A stretch of DNA of 59,799 nucleotides from an uncultured Enterobacterales bacterium (lineage in GTDB: Bacteria > Pseudomonadota > Gammaproteobacteria > Enterobacterales > Enterobacteriaceae): NCBI GenBank assembly GCA_946478305.1, contig CAMLBO010000015.1, positions 1 to 59,799 on the forward strand. Direction: 5' to 3'. Shown here piece by piece: positions 10,149 through 18,221 of this stretch (positions are counted from its first letter, which is position 1; each line of letters opens with the position of its first letter). Below the pieces are notes generated by a model, which saw only the letters and a program-made list of their open reading frames with translations, ran no database searches and had not been told where the DNA came from. The translations under genes were made by a program, and so were the position numbers.

Positions 10149-10772
10149 GTGCTGAAAATATTGGGAAAAGCATCATCAATTAACGTGCGTAAAGTACTGT
10201 GGACCTGCCATGAGTTGGGGCTGGATTATCTGCGTGAAGATTTTGGCGCAGGATTTCAGCCAACCGATACGCCGGAATTTAAGGCACTCAATCCCAATGG
10301 TATGGTGCCTGTGCTAATTGACGGAGATTTTGTATTGTGGGAATCCAACGTAATTTGCCGTTATCTGGCGGCGAGGGAAGGGCGCAGCGATCTATTCTCA
10401 ACCGATCTGCAAACCCGTGCGCTGACCGAGCAGTGGATGGACTGGCAGGCGGGTGAACTCAACAATTCATGGCGTTATGCGTTCCCTGCACTGGCGCGAA
10501 ATAGCCCGCAACATACTGATGAAACCCTGATCAAGGCCGGTGTCAGCGACTGGAACCGGCATGTGCAGATGATTGAAGAGCAGTTGCTGCGCAGCGGGGA
10601 CTATATTCTTGGCGACAGTTTTACGCTGGCCGATATTCCCATTGGACTGTCGGTTAACCGCTGGTCAATGACGCCGATGCCGCGTCCGGCACTCCCTGCC
10701 GTCACGGCCTATTATGAAAGGTTGAATCAGCGCGAAGGTTTTCGCCTGTTTGGCCGTAACGGTACCCCTTAG
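10149..10772 (+). CDS. Glutathione S-transferase (GstB-like)
   Basis: A 207-aa cytosolic GST. The N-terminal thioredoxin-like domain (about 1-80) has the cis-Pro region NGMVPVL and the glutathione-binding ESN motif (LWESNVICRYLAA). The C-terminal helical domain carries the conserved FTLADIPIG. It resembles E. coli GstB, which acts on electrophiles such as bromoacetate, but the substrate here is not known. It starts with GTG, supported by GAGGAGGG just upstream. The 35-bp gap to the GNAT gene suggests a two-gene operon. Confidence 0.86.
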   Translation: MLKILGKASSINVRKVLWTCHELGLDYLREDFGAGFQPTDTPEFKALNPNGMVPVLIDGDFVLWESNVICRYLAAREGRSDLFSTDLQTRALTEQWMDWQAGELNNSWRYAFPALARNSPQHTDETLIKAGVSDWNRHVQMIEEQLLRSGDYILGDSFTLADIPIGLSVNRWSMTPMPRPALPAVTAYYERLNQREGFRLFGRNGTP

Positions 10773-10775
10773 GCA

Positions 10776-10811
10776 TAAAAAACGGCGCGGAAGAAGGAAT
10801 TTCCGCGTCGT
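10776..10811 (-). terminator. Rho-independent terminator of the SDR gene
   Basis: ACGGCGCGGAA (10782-10792) pairs with TTCCGCGTCGT (10801-10811) with one G-T wobble. On the minus strand the stem is followed by a T-run (A-run at 10776-10782 on plus). It lies 36 bp beyond the stop of the minus-strand gene and can also mark the end of the GST operon. Confidence 0.75.
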
Positions 10812-10846
10812 ATCAATTCATTGTGCCGGTGTTATACAGAGTGTGA

Positions 10847-11962
10847 TTACTTAAAATCTACCATCATGAGTTCTGAAATTGACTGGCCACGCGTAGAGGT
10901 CACGCATTTATCAATATAACTTCTGAACGGAGCGGGTTTAGGCATGCCCATATCCATGAGACGCTGATTATCAAATTTGACATTTAACTCGGCAAACCCG
11001 CCGTATAATTTGATGGCACGTAAGATAATCTTGTCATTGCAGGGGCCGAGAATGTCTTTGAACTGTTTTCTGATACCCGTGAAATCTTGATAAGACATTT
11101 GTTTATATTCATCAACTATTTTTTTGGTATTGCCTGCTTTGGCGACAAACGTATCTATTTCATGAAAAGGAGTACACATCTCTTCACCGGATGAAATATG
11201 GTAGAAGTTATGTTGAATATCATCGCTCAGACAGAGATTAACCAGTACCATTGCGCAATAATCTACCGGAATAACATCGATATTGGCATCAAAAGTACAA
11301 GTGAATTTCTTCAGTTTAATTGCCATCAGGAACACCCAGAAAATACTGCTGGATGGTCGACAACCGAACTGCGTATGCCCAACGATGATAGAAGGGCGCG
11401 CGACCACAAACGGCATATCCGGGCACTCCTGACGAATCAGATTTTCGATAGCGCGTTTGGAGGCGGTATACTGCACCAGATCCTCATTGTGCGAGTTATC
11501 AGGCATATCTTCGTAAAAAACGCTGTCTTTGTCTGGCATAGACGCCATGGCGGTACCCACGTGCACGAAGCGTTGCAGACTTTTTACCTGAGCCATGCGC
11601 TTGGCGAAGATCAGTGAACCATCAACGTTAACCTTCCACAGCACCGGGTTATTACCAAACGAGGCGATGGCGGCACAGTTAATAACATGCGTTATGCTGT
11701 CGAGGCGTGGATCATCAATGAAGTTTTCTGGTTCAGCCAGATCGCCGACTAAAATAGCGTCTTCGGTGATCAAGGAAAGTTGTTTTTCACTTAACTCAAA
11801 TTTTTTCAGGTTATTAATGATCCGGCCAAGCCCTGCCGCTTTATCGTCTGCCCTGACTAATAAAAGTAATTGAACATTATCCATAGCGGGTTGGCGAAGA
11901 ATATGTTCAACCACAGCGCCACCGACAAAACCTGATGCGCCGGTAATTAAAATATTTGGCAT
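10847..11962 (-). CDS. Thioester reductase-like SDR / NAD(P)-binding protein
   Basis: A 371-aa extended short-chain dehydrogenase. The N-terminal Rossmann motif GASGFVGG (7-14) is followed by an acidic/Arg coenzyme loop (LLVRADDKAAG). The catalytic Tyr165 and Lys169 form YTASK, with Ser/Thr upstream in VHVGTAMAS. The pattern is that of the Male_sterility/NAD_binding_4 group, which reduces fatty or peptidyl thioesters, but no carrier or adenylation domain is attached. Base composition is visibly more AT-rich than the flanks. It stands alone between a terminator and a 585-bp AT-rich gap, and could have been acquired by transfer. The substrate is unknown. Confidence 0.82.
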   Translation of the reverse strand: MPNILITGASGFVGGAVVEHILRQPAMDNVQLLLLVRADDKAAGLGRIINNLKKFELSEKQLSLITEDAILVGDLAEPENFIDDPRLDSITHVINCAAIASFGNNPVLWKVNVDGSLIFAKRMAQVKSLQRFVHVGTAMASMPDKDSVFYEDMPDNSHNEDLVQYTASKRAIENLIRQECPDMPFVVARPSIIVGHTQFGCRPSSSIFWVFLMAIKLKKFTCTFDANIDVIPVDYCAMVLVNLCLSDDIQHNFYHISSGEEMCTPFHEIDTFVAKAGNTKKIVDEYKQMSYQDFTGIRKQFKDILGPCNDKIILRAIKLYGGFAELNVKFDNQRLMDMGMPKPAPFRSYIDKCVTSTRGQSISELMMVDFK

Positions 11963-12547
11963 AACGATTACCTGTAACGAGAAAGTTCCGGCACAGTATC
12001 ATTACCATCGTAAACAGTTTGTATACCAAGTTGGGTGTTAAATAAACGCAAGCTAAACGAAATTCTTTGGTTAATAACGGGAGGTGTTACTGTCGTTTAA
12101 GTTGAATATAAAAGAAACCATTTATTTACATCTGGTAATAAAGAGTAGTCATTAATTATAGAAAAATAGCGTTAGGAGTCACGCGGATTAAATTAGCAGG
12201 CTCAGGAATATTTAATGCAAATTTACATGTCATTTTTTGCCGATCGGGCAACGTGGCCGTTAAAACAGTTTTGTTTGCCTAGGGGGATTTTTGTTAGGCT
12301 GGTCTGGTGAAGCCGGCTTCAGACGCAACGAGAACGCGACACGTTGTTCAGGAAGTAGGCACTGCTTGTGCATTAAGATAAACTGATGGATAAACAGGTG
12401 CGCACAAGAAAATGAGAGCGCGCGAAGTGTTACAGTAAGCGTAACGGATGCCGGTAAGGGCATGAAATCAGACGGCTTCAATGAAGCCACTGAAGGGAAT
12501 ATTGAGCTGGTGATTCCCTCGCGCGCGTAAATAAGGTACAAGGCTGC
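11963..12547. other. AT-rich intergenic region with inverted repeats before the RIO kinase
   Basis: No convincing gene. The left two thirds are AT-rich. The right third contains a perfect 14-bp palindrome TGAAGCCGGCTTCA at 12308-12321 and a hairpin GGCTTCA-A-TGAAGCC at 12474-12488. Both are built from the same GAAGCC half-site. The promoters of the divergent SDR and RIO genes must lie here, but I could not pick clear -35/-10 pairs. Confidence 0.5.
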
Positions 12548-13405
12548 ATGAAAATTCCAAATAGAATCCAACCTCTGGTGGATGACGGCCTGATAGACGA
12601 TGTGGTCCGTCGACTGAAAAGCGGCAAAGAAGCCGACGTTTACACCGTGTTATGCGGTGGAGAGATCCGTTGCGCCAAGGTTTACAAGGAAGCCACCCAG
12701 CGCAGTTTTAAGCAGGCGGTGCAGTATCAGGAAGGACGTAAGGTCCGTAACAGCCGCAGCGCCCGTGCGATGCAAAAAGGCTCTAAATTCGGCAAGAAGC
12801 AGCAGGAAGAGACCTGGCAGACCGCTGAGGTCGATGCCTTGTTCCGCCTTGCCAATGCCGGTGTGCGCGTTCCACAGCCCTACATTTGCCTGGATGGTGT
12901 GTTGCTGATGGAACTCATCACCGATGCCGAAGGGTTAGTGGCACCGCGCCTGAGTGATGTCATACTGACGCCGGAAGAGGCGGTGGCCGATCACGACACC
13001 ATGATCCGCAATATTGTACGTATGCTGTGTGCCGGTATCGTGCACGGGGATTTGTCAGAATTTAATGTGCTGATGGATGCCAATGGGCCGGTGATCATCG
13101 ACTTACCGCAGGCGGTAGATGCTTCTGCCAACAACCATGCGGAGTCGATGTTTGAACGCGACGTGAACAATATGCGCAGCTACTACGGTCAGTTTGCCCC
13201 AGAGTTGCTAAAAACGCGTTTTGCCAAAGAGATCTGGGCATTGTACGAAGACGGCAAACTGACGCCGGAAAGCATACTGACCGGTGAATTTGCCGAAGAC
13301 ACGACCAAAGCCGACGTGGACTCTCTGCTTGATGAGATCATCGCCGCAGAAGATGAATATTACGACCGTCAGCGTGCGCTGAAGGAACGTGACTTCAACG
13401 ACTGA
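12548..13405 (+). CDS. RIO-type serine protein kinase
   Basis: A 285-aa atypical protein kinase of the bacterial RIO1 group (the PA4780 type of Pseudomonas). The nucleotide loop is SGKEADVYTV (about 26-35) and the ATP-binding lysine lies in CAKVYKE. The catalytic loop is HGDLSEFN with Asp168, and the metal-binding Asp185 sits in IIDLPQAVD, the RIO replacement for DFG. All key residues are present, so autophosphorylation activity is expected. The C-terminal about 60 residues are acidic and helical. Targets in bacteria are essentially unknown. It is monocistronic, with GAAGCC inverted repeats upstream. It converges with the ModA-like gene. Confidence 0.93.
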   Translation: MKIPNRIQPLVDDGLIDDVVRRLKSGKEADVYTVLCGGEIRCAKVYKEATQRSFKQAVQYQEGRKVRNSRSARAMQKGSKFGKKQQEETWQTAEVDALFRLANAGVRVPQPYICLDGVLLMELITDAEGLVAPRLSDVILTPEEAVADHDTMIRNIVRMLCAGIVHGDLSEFNVLMDANGPVIIDLPQAVDASANNHAESMFERDVNNMRSYYGQFAPELLKTRFAKEIWALYEDGKLTPESILTGEFAEDTTKADVDSLLDEIIAAEDEYYDRQRALKERDFND

Positions 13406-13443
13406 TTAGCAATAAATAAACGCCGGTTGTTGCCCGACATGGC

Positions 13444-14184
13444 CTAGTCGCGCATGACTGAATCGCGACCGCAAAAACCGGCGTTCTGCAAAATATGCTG
13501 GCCTTTATCCGAGAGAATAAAGTCTGCCAGCGGTTTGGCTTTCTCCGTGCAGGTTGCCAGCGCATAGTTAGCGCGCACATTGTAATCAGCCGGGATGTTA
13601 AACACCTCGAGTTGATCATTTTCTCTGAGCAGGGCGGCATAACTGGTATAGCCGATAAATACGTCGGCCTGGCCGGTACAAATCAGCCATTCCGCTGCCA
13701 GTTTCCCCTCCGGTACCTTAGGCGATTTCTCCCCCCCCACCAGACGCAATGCTTTATTGCGTAAAGTGGCTCCGGCATCAGGGTGGCGACGTTCAATCAG
13801 CTCGAACATCTGCCAGGTGTAGTCGCCTGAAGGATCACTTTGCGGAGTGGATGTCGCAAGGCGAAAGCGCGGGTCGAGTAAAACACTCAGCCAGTTGAGT
13901 TTTTCCAGCTCGGGCCTTTTGCGCGCAGTAACACACAGGCTGTTACCACAAAAGGTTTCGACGCTCAGGGCCTTGCCGTGCTGCTGGAGGCTCAGGGGAT
14001 GTGCGGTATTAGCAGAAGCAAACAGATCCACTTTCTCCCCCTGTTCGATACGCTCGCGCAGCAATCCTGCCGGGCCAAATTCCGTTACCACGCTGTTGCC
14101 CGTTTCTTCCTTAAACGTATCGCACAAAGTGCTCCAGGCCAGTCGTAAACTTCCCGCTGCCAGCACTTTTATTGAATTCGGCAT
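13444..14184 (-). CDS. ModA-like solute-binding protein lacking a signal peptide
   Basis: A 246-aa type 2 periplasmic-binding-fold protein of the molybdate-binding ModA group (VLAAGSLRLAWSTLCDTF at the N-terminus, DLFASANTAHPLSL, DVFIGYTSYAALL). ModA proteins normally carry a signal peptide. Here the ATG has AGGAGAGAG directly upstream and no hydrophobic leader, so the product should be cytoplasmic. No permease or ATPase is nearby. It follows another binding-protein gene by 51 bp on the same strand, so they probably share a transcript. It may be a sensor or storage protein for an oxyanion rather than a transporter part. Confidence 0.8.
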   Translation of the reverse strand: MPNSIKVLAAGSLRLAWSTLCDTFKEETGNSVVTEFGPAGLLRERIEQGEKVDLFASANTAHPLSLQQHGKALSVETFCGNSLCVTARKRPELEKLNWLSVLLDPRFRLATSTPQSDPSGDYTWQMFELIERRHPDAGATLRNKALRLVGGEKSPKVPEGKLAAEWLICTGQADVFIGYTSYAALLRENDQLEVFNIPADYNVRANYALATCTEKAKPLADFILSDKGQHILQNAGFCGRDSVMRD

Positions 14185-14235
14185 AACTCTCTCCTGTCGT
14201 AACCTCGCCTCAATTTGGCAGCGCCAGGGCTGAGG

Positions 14236-15309
14236 CTAGATCCCTGCACGCATCATTTCTACCGTACCCACATAATGGGTACGGTAGAAACGCTGATAAT
14301 AATCGTCGGCCTGTTTTTGCATGTTGATGTCAGTAAATTTTTGCGGATAAAGCTTCTTTGCCATCCACAATTCACCGATAGCCAGCGCTTCCGGCATCGG
14401 ATAGCCCCAGGCTTTAGCATATTCTGGCATCAGGTAGACGCGGTGGTTTTTCACGGCGTCGATCGCCTGCCATTTCGGATCTTGATTAATTTGATCCACC
14501 ACTTCCGGATAGCGATCCTGCACGAAGATCACCTGCGGATCCCAGGCGATCACTTGCTCCATTGCCACCTGTTTAAAACCTTTGACCGTAGCAGCAGCCA
14601 CGTTCATCGCTCCTGCATGGGCCATCATGAGCCCAGTATATTTACCCGAGCCATAGGTCGTCAGTTCAGGATTGGCCATGTAAGTGCGGATGCGCTGGTC
14701 AGTCGGAATATTGTGCAGACGCTGGCTCACTAACTGGCGCTGTGAAAAAGTATAGTCGATCAATGCCTGAGCCTGTTTTTGACGGTTTACTACCTCGCCA
14801 ATTAATCGGATGCCGTTTTTCAGCCCTTCGTCATAGGCTTTATCTTCATTTTCCAGCGTTGGGTTAAGCTTACCGGCCTGATCTTTAGCGTCTTCGCGTA
14901 GCGAGATGGCGACGACGGCGATACCGGTTTGGCTTATCTGGTCAATCATCTCCTGTGGGGCATAATTGGTGACGAACACGACTTGTGGATGCAGCGCTAC
15001 CAGGCTTTCCAGGTTGACGCTGGTGAGGTCACCGACCTGCGCTTTACTCTCCAGCGAAGGCGCGAGGCGCGTATAACCGTCTCCAAGCTGTTTTTTCCAG
15101 TTGTTCAGCACGCCGACGATGTCGTCGGTGGCGTCGAGTTGCACCAGCAGATTCAGCGTCTGATGCTGGAGTACCACCACGCGGTCGACTTTATCGGGAA
15201 GGGTCACTTGACGTCCAAGCTGGTCGGTAACCTGACGGGAAGCCCATGATGAAAAGGGAGCAAAGCTCAGCGCAAGGCCGAGCAAAAATAGGGAAATAAA
15301 AGCGCGCAC
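14236..15309 (-). CDS. Periplasmic substrate-binding protein, iron/siderophore (TroA/FepB-like) type
   Basis: A 357-aa exported binding protein of the helical-backbone class (RQVTDQLGRQVTLPDKVDRV, then LESLVALHPQVVFVTN). This class binds ferric siderophores, heme, cobalamin or metals. I choose the GTG at 15309, which has AGAGGAT upstream and gives a clean signal peptide (VRAFISLFLLGLALSFAPFS, cleaved after SSWA). The longer frame adds nine polar residues before it. No permease or ATPase gene is adjacent, so it must work with a transporter encoded elsewhere or act otherwise. The gene after it encodes the ModA-like protein. The ligand is unknown. Confidence 0.84.
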   Translation of the reverse strand: MRAFISLFLLGLALSFAPFSSWASRQVTDQLGRQVTLPDKVDRVVVLQHQTLNLLVQLDATDDIVGVLNNWKKQLGDGYTRLAPSLESKAQVGDLTSVNLESLVALHPQVVFVTNYAPQEMIDQISQTGIAVVAISLREDAKDQAGKLNPTLENEDKAYDEGLKNGIRLIGEVVNRQKQAQALIDYTFSQRQLVSQRLHNIPTDQRIRTYMANPELTTYGSGKYTGLMMAHAGAMNVAAATVKGFKQVAMEQVIAWDPQVIFVQDRYPEVVDQINQDPKWQAIDAVKNHRVYLMPEYAKAWGYPMPEALAIGELWMAKKLYPQKFTDINMQKQADDYYQRFYRTHYVGTVEMMRAGI

Positions 15310-15402
15310 GTGAATATCCTCTGATTCGTTATGCATAGAATTATATAACGATACACTTCGTCAGAATATGATCAAAACCCAACCATTTTCAGGAATTGCA
15401 GG

Positions 15403-16035
15403 TTATTTACGTGCTTCAACCAGCATACGCACTGCCAGACCGCTGAGAACCGTAGCCATCAGCCAGCGCTGCACCAGCATCCACAAGGGGCGGCCCGCCA
15501 GAAAGACGGCAATATACCCAGCAGAGAGTGCAATAAGGGCATTGAAAGTCATGCTGATCAGGATCTGCGTGCTGCCGAGAACCAGTGATTGCATCAGGAC
15601 ATGTCCCTGTTGCGGAACAATAAACTGTGGCAACAATGACAGGTAAAGTACGGCGGTTTTCGGGTTCAGCAGATTGGTAAGCAGACCCATAGTGAGCAAT
15701 TTTTTCGGACTGTCATGGGCTAAGGTTTTGACCTGAAAAGGTGAACGCCCGCCCGGTTTCACCGCTTGCCAGGCCATATACAGCAGGTATAGGGCGCCAC
15801 ACAAACGCAGGGCATCATAGGCAAAAGGTACCGCCATTAATAACGCAGTAATGCCCAGTGCCGCAAAGACCATATAAAACACGAAGCCAATGACGACGCC
15901 ACCCAATGAGATTAGACCGGCCTTCGGCCCCTGGCATAGCGAACGGGAAATGAGATAAATCATATTGGGGCCGGGCGTTAGCACCAGACCAAGGGCAATC
16001 AACATAAAAGGCAACAGATGGGCGGCGTCAGGCAT
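15403..16035 (-). CDS. LysE/RhtB-family amino-acid exporter
   Basis: A 210-aa inner-membrane protein with about six hydrophobic segments. It has the family motif LTPGPNMIYLISRSL near the first membrane segment and NLLNPKTAVLYLSLLPQF in the middle. Such proteins export amino acids or homoserine lactone-like compounds. The ATG at 16035 has CGGAGA upstream and gives the standard family length. The longer frame from 16083 adds a polar, unsupported leader. It is divergent from a GNAT gene 108 bp away. Confidence 0.87.
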   Translation of the reverse strand: MPDAAHLLPFMLIALGLVLTPGPNMIYLISRSLCQGPKAGLISLGGVVIGFVFYMVFAALGITALLMAVPFAYDALRLCGALYLLYMAWQAVKPGGRSPFQVKTLAHDSPKKLLTMGLLTNLLNPKTAVLYLSLLPQFIVPQQGHVLMQSLVLGSTQILISMTFNALIALSAGYIAVFLAGRPLWMLVQRWLMATVLSGLAVRMLVEARK

Positions 16036-16143
16036 GGCATTCTCCGGGCTGAAGAGTCTGGTGTTTAAGAAATGATCAGCCAACAGATATAGAGCTTTTT
16101 GGACTATTTTGGCAAGCTTTCAGAAATCACTGCGGAGGGTTTT

Positions 16144-16596
16144 ATGATAATCATCGCGCCACTGGATCCTTTCACTGCGGGCTTTGATGTTTTACTGGAA
16201 GAGAGCCGGCAGGAAGGTCAAAGAATGTTGGTCCGTTTGCGGGATAACTGGAATTCGGGTGCAAATCGCTTTGAGCTGCTGGGTGAGGTTCTCAAAGGGG
16301 TCTTTTATGTTGGAAACCGGGGCCCTGAGCCGCAGCTGGTGGCAACCGGCGGGCGTAATGTGGATCCTTACAGTAATGAACGGCATGCAGGCCGTATTCG
16401 CCATGTGTATGTCATGCCGTCGATGCGGCGTCAGGGTGTCGGGCAGTTATTGATAGAGCATCTGGTTGAAGATGCTTCACGCTATTTTAATTATCTGAAC
16501 ACCCATGCGCCCGAAACGGCCCATGCTTTTTATCAACGTCTGGGTTTCGAACCTGTCAGCGGAGATAACCACGTCACCCATCGGTTAGCGCTGTAG
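16144..16596 (+). CDS. GNAT-family N-acetyltransferase
   Basis: A 150-aa acetyltransferase. Its acetyl-CoA motif is VMPSMRRQGVGQLLIEHLV (about residues 89-107), followed by NTHAPETAHAFYQRLGFEPV, the typical end of the fold. The ATG at 16144 is preceded by GGAGGG four bases away, so the upstream in-frame ATG at 16099 is less likely. The acceptor substrate is unknown. The inositol-phosphatase-like gene follows by 73 bp on the same strand. Confidence 0.85.
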   Translation: MIIIAPLDPFTAGFDVLLEESRQEGQRMLVRLRDNWNSGANRFELLGEVLKGVFYVGNRGPEPQLVATGGRNVDPYSNERHAGRIRHVYVMPSMRRQGVGQLLIEHLVEDASRYFNYLNTHAPETAHAFYQRLGFEPVSGDNHVTHRLAL

Positions 16597-16669
16597 GATT
16601 TTTGCTGTCATTTCAATGACATTTTTTCGTGACAAACTGGGTGCAACGTTTTTTAAGCAGGGAAAAAGG

Positions 16670-17458
16670 ATGATTAACCACGAGATGTCCGCGCGTCTGG
16701 CGAAGGCCAGCCAGATTGCAGCACAGGCTGCCGAATTGGCACTGGGTTATTTTAACCGCCGGGACGACATTCAAGTCAGCAGCAAGAAGGTGCAGGATTT
16801 CGTCTCACAGGCTGATGTGGCGGTCGAACAGTTTATCCGCGCACAGTTGGCAGAGCATTTTCCACAGGACACTATCATCGGCGAGGAGTTAGGTGGTGCC
16901 TTAACCGACGCGGCCTGCTGGGTGATTGACCCTATCGACGGCACCTCTAATTTTCTGCGCGGTTCACCGCTGTGGGGCGTCTCACTCGGGCTGGTGGTAG
17001 ATAAAAAACCGGTGATTGGGGTGGTGGCGTTGCCGGTGCTCAACGAACAATTTGCTGCCGAAAGCGGTAAAGGGATTTTCCGCAACGGGCAGTCTTTCAC
17101 GCGTGACACTCGCTTTGGTGATGTGCAGATTGTGTCGCTGGGCGACAGCTCCGATGACAAACTTGATGAAGCCGCGGCGTTTTATCAGGGACTTCGGGCT
17201 GCCGACTGGTCAGTGCAATGTTACCGCTGTACCACCATTGGCATGGTATTCGCCGCGAAAGGCATTACCGACGGCCATCTGCAGCGGCGTACCACGCTGT
17301 GGGATATCGCGGGCGGGGCGGTATTATGTCAGGAAGCGGGGTTGGAAACCGTCGTCAACTTTGGTTCACAAAGTATCCGGGATCTTTCCATAGCAGCAGG
17401 AACTCCTGGATTAATGGTCACGGTAAGAGAGTTATGGGATTTAAAACCGCGCAGTTGA
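16670..17458 (+). CDS. Inositol monophosphatase-family phosphatase
   Basis: A 263-aa Mg2+-dependent phosphatase of the IMPase/HisN/CysQ superfamily. The metal-binding motifs are GEELGG (Glu), DPIDGTSNF and the C-terminal WDIAGGAVL with Asp. All are intact. The physiological substrate could be an inositol phosphate, histidinol phosphate or similar. It is not the main suhB-type gene by context. The start at 16670 follows GGGAAAAAGG. A second ATG at 16685 is also possible. It is separate from the SnoaL-like gene downstream by 73 bp. Confidence 0.85.
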   Translation: MINHEMSARLAKASQIAAQAAELALGYFNRRDDIQVSSKKVQDFVSQADVAVEQFIRAQLAEHFPQDTIIGEELGGALTDAACWVIDPIDGTSNFLRGSPLWGVSLGLVVDKKPVIGVVALPVLNEQFAAESGKGIFRNGQSFTRDTRFGDVQIVSLGDSSDDKLDEAAAFYQGLRAADWSVQCYRCTTIGMVFAAKGITDGHLQRRTTLWDIAGGAVLCQEAGLETVVNFGSQSIRDLSIAAGTPGLMVTVRELWDLKPRS

Positions 17459-17531
17459 CAACAATACGTTATCAATTCATATTGAATTTTAATTCATAAA
17501 AACAACATTTATATTCAATTTGGAGATCGGC

Positions 17532-17870
17532 ATGTCCAGTCCATTAACGCCAGTAGAACAGCAGTTTTATGCTTACAACGAACACAATCTTGACAAGTTT
17601 GTTGCCTGTTTCAGCGACACCTTCAAGGGTTACCGTATGCCCGCTACCGAGCCTTCTACCGTTGGGAAAGAGCAACTGCGCGACTTCTACGCCAATCATC
17701 GCTTCAATAACCCCGCTCTGCGCGCCGAACTTATCTCCCGTTCTGTACTGGGAAATAAAGTCTTCGACCACGAAAAAATTCACGGTTTGAACGAACAACC
17801 AATAGAAAGCGTCGCCATCTTTGAAATAAAAGAAGGGCTGATCGAAACCGCCTGGTTCTACTTCGCATAA
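17532..17870 (+). CDS. SnoaL-like / NTF2-fold small protein
   Basis: A 112-aa cytosolic protein with an NTF2-like cone fold. The pattern is LTPVEQQFYAYNEHNLDKFV, a short helix, then FEIKEGLIETAWFYFA at the end. These proteins include isomerases, hydrolases and non-enzymatic binders, so no function can be given. The ATG at 17532 has GGAGAT upstream. The earlier in-frame ATG at 17520 overlaps that site. A mosaic repeat element begins directly after the stop codon. Confidence 0.8.
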   Translation: MSSPLTPVEQQFYAYNEHNLDKFVACFSDTFKGYRMPATEPSTVGKEQLRDFYANHRFNNPALRAELISRSVLGNKVFDHEKIHGLNEQPIESVAIFEIKEGLIETAWFYFA

Positions 17871-18213
17871 AGACAAAAGACAAAACAGGTTTTGAATTTA
17901 AAAAGCCCGGGCCGCATTCAAAAATGTCACCGGCAAGTCGGTGGAGAGACAACATTTTTACCGTTGGCTCGAACCCGCAGCCGGGAAGCCCGCCAGGGTT
18001 GACATTTTGCGGCTATCGGTGTGGCACCTGAAACACGGCCATCCCGATTTAGCGAAGCGCGCAGTTAAAGAGCCGGAGATTCTAAAGAGGCGCGGCGATA
18101 GGCGCCTCTTTAGGCCGGTTTGGGCGGCAGCCCAAGGTTTAGACCTTAACCCGGTGTGGGCCGTCGCCCACGATTTTGATCTTTAGGCCGGTTTGGGCGG
18201 CAGCCCAAGGTTT
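17871..18213 (+). repeat. Mosaic hairpin repeat element, copy A
   Basis: A 343-bp non-coding element filling the gap between two convergent genes. Modules in order are as follows. X is a 32-bp segment at 17921-17952 with the hairpin CACCG/CGGTG, identical in copy B. Y runs about 18003-18069, starting CATTTTGCGGCTATC. H3 is an 11-bp stem TAAAGAGGCGC/GCGCCTCTTTA at 18083-18112. H1 is TTGGGC-GGCA-GCCCAA at 18117-18140, H2 is GTGGGC-CGTC-GCCCAC at 18156-18171, and H1 recurs at 18190-18213. The two H1 copies lie in a perfect 34-bp direct repeat (18107-18140 and 18180-18213). The last hairpin ends 8 bp from the neighbouring stop codon. Confidence 0.85.
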
Positions 18214-18221
18214 TGAGAAGC

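Noticed and set aside
12260-12571. 103-codon minus-strand frame upstream of the RIO kinase
   Set aside because: It overlaps the RIO start and the inverted repeats, has no ribosome-binding site, and its composition looks random.
13419-13485. Inverted repeat AACGCCGGTT/AACCGGCGTT across the RIO and ModA-like 3' ends
   Set aside because: The arms are separated by 47 bases and one lies inside coding sequence. There is no T-run, so it could be chance.
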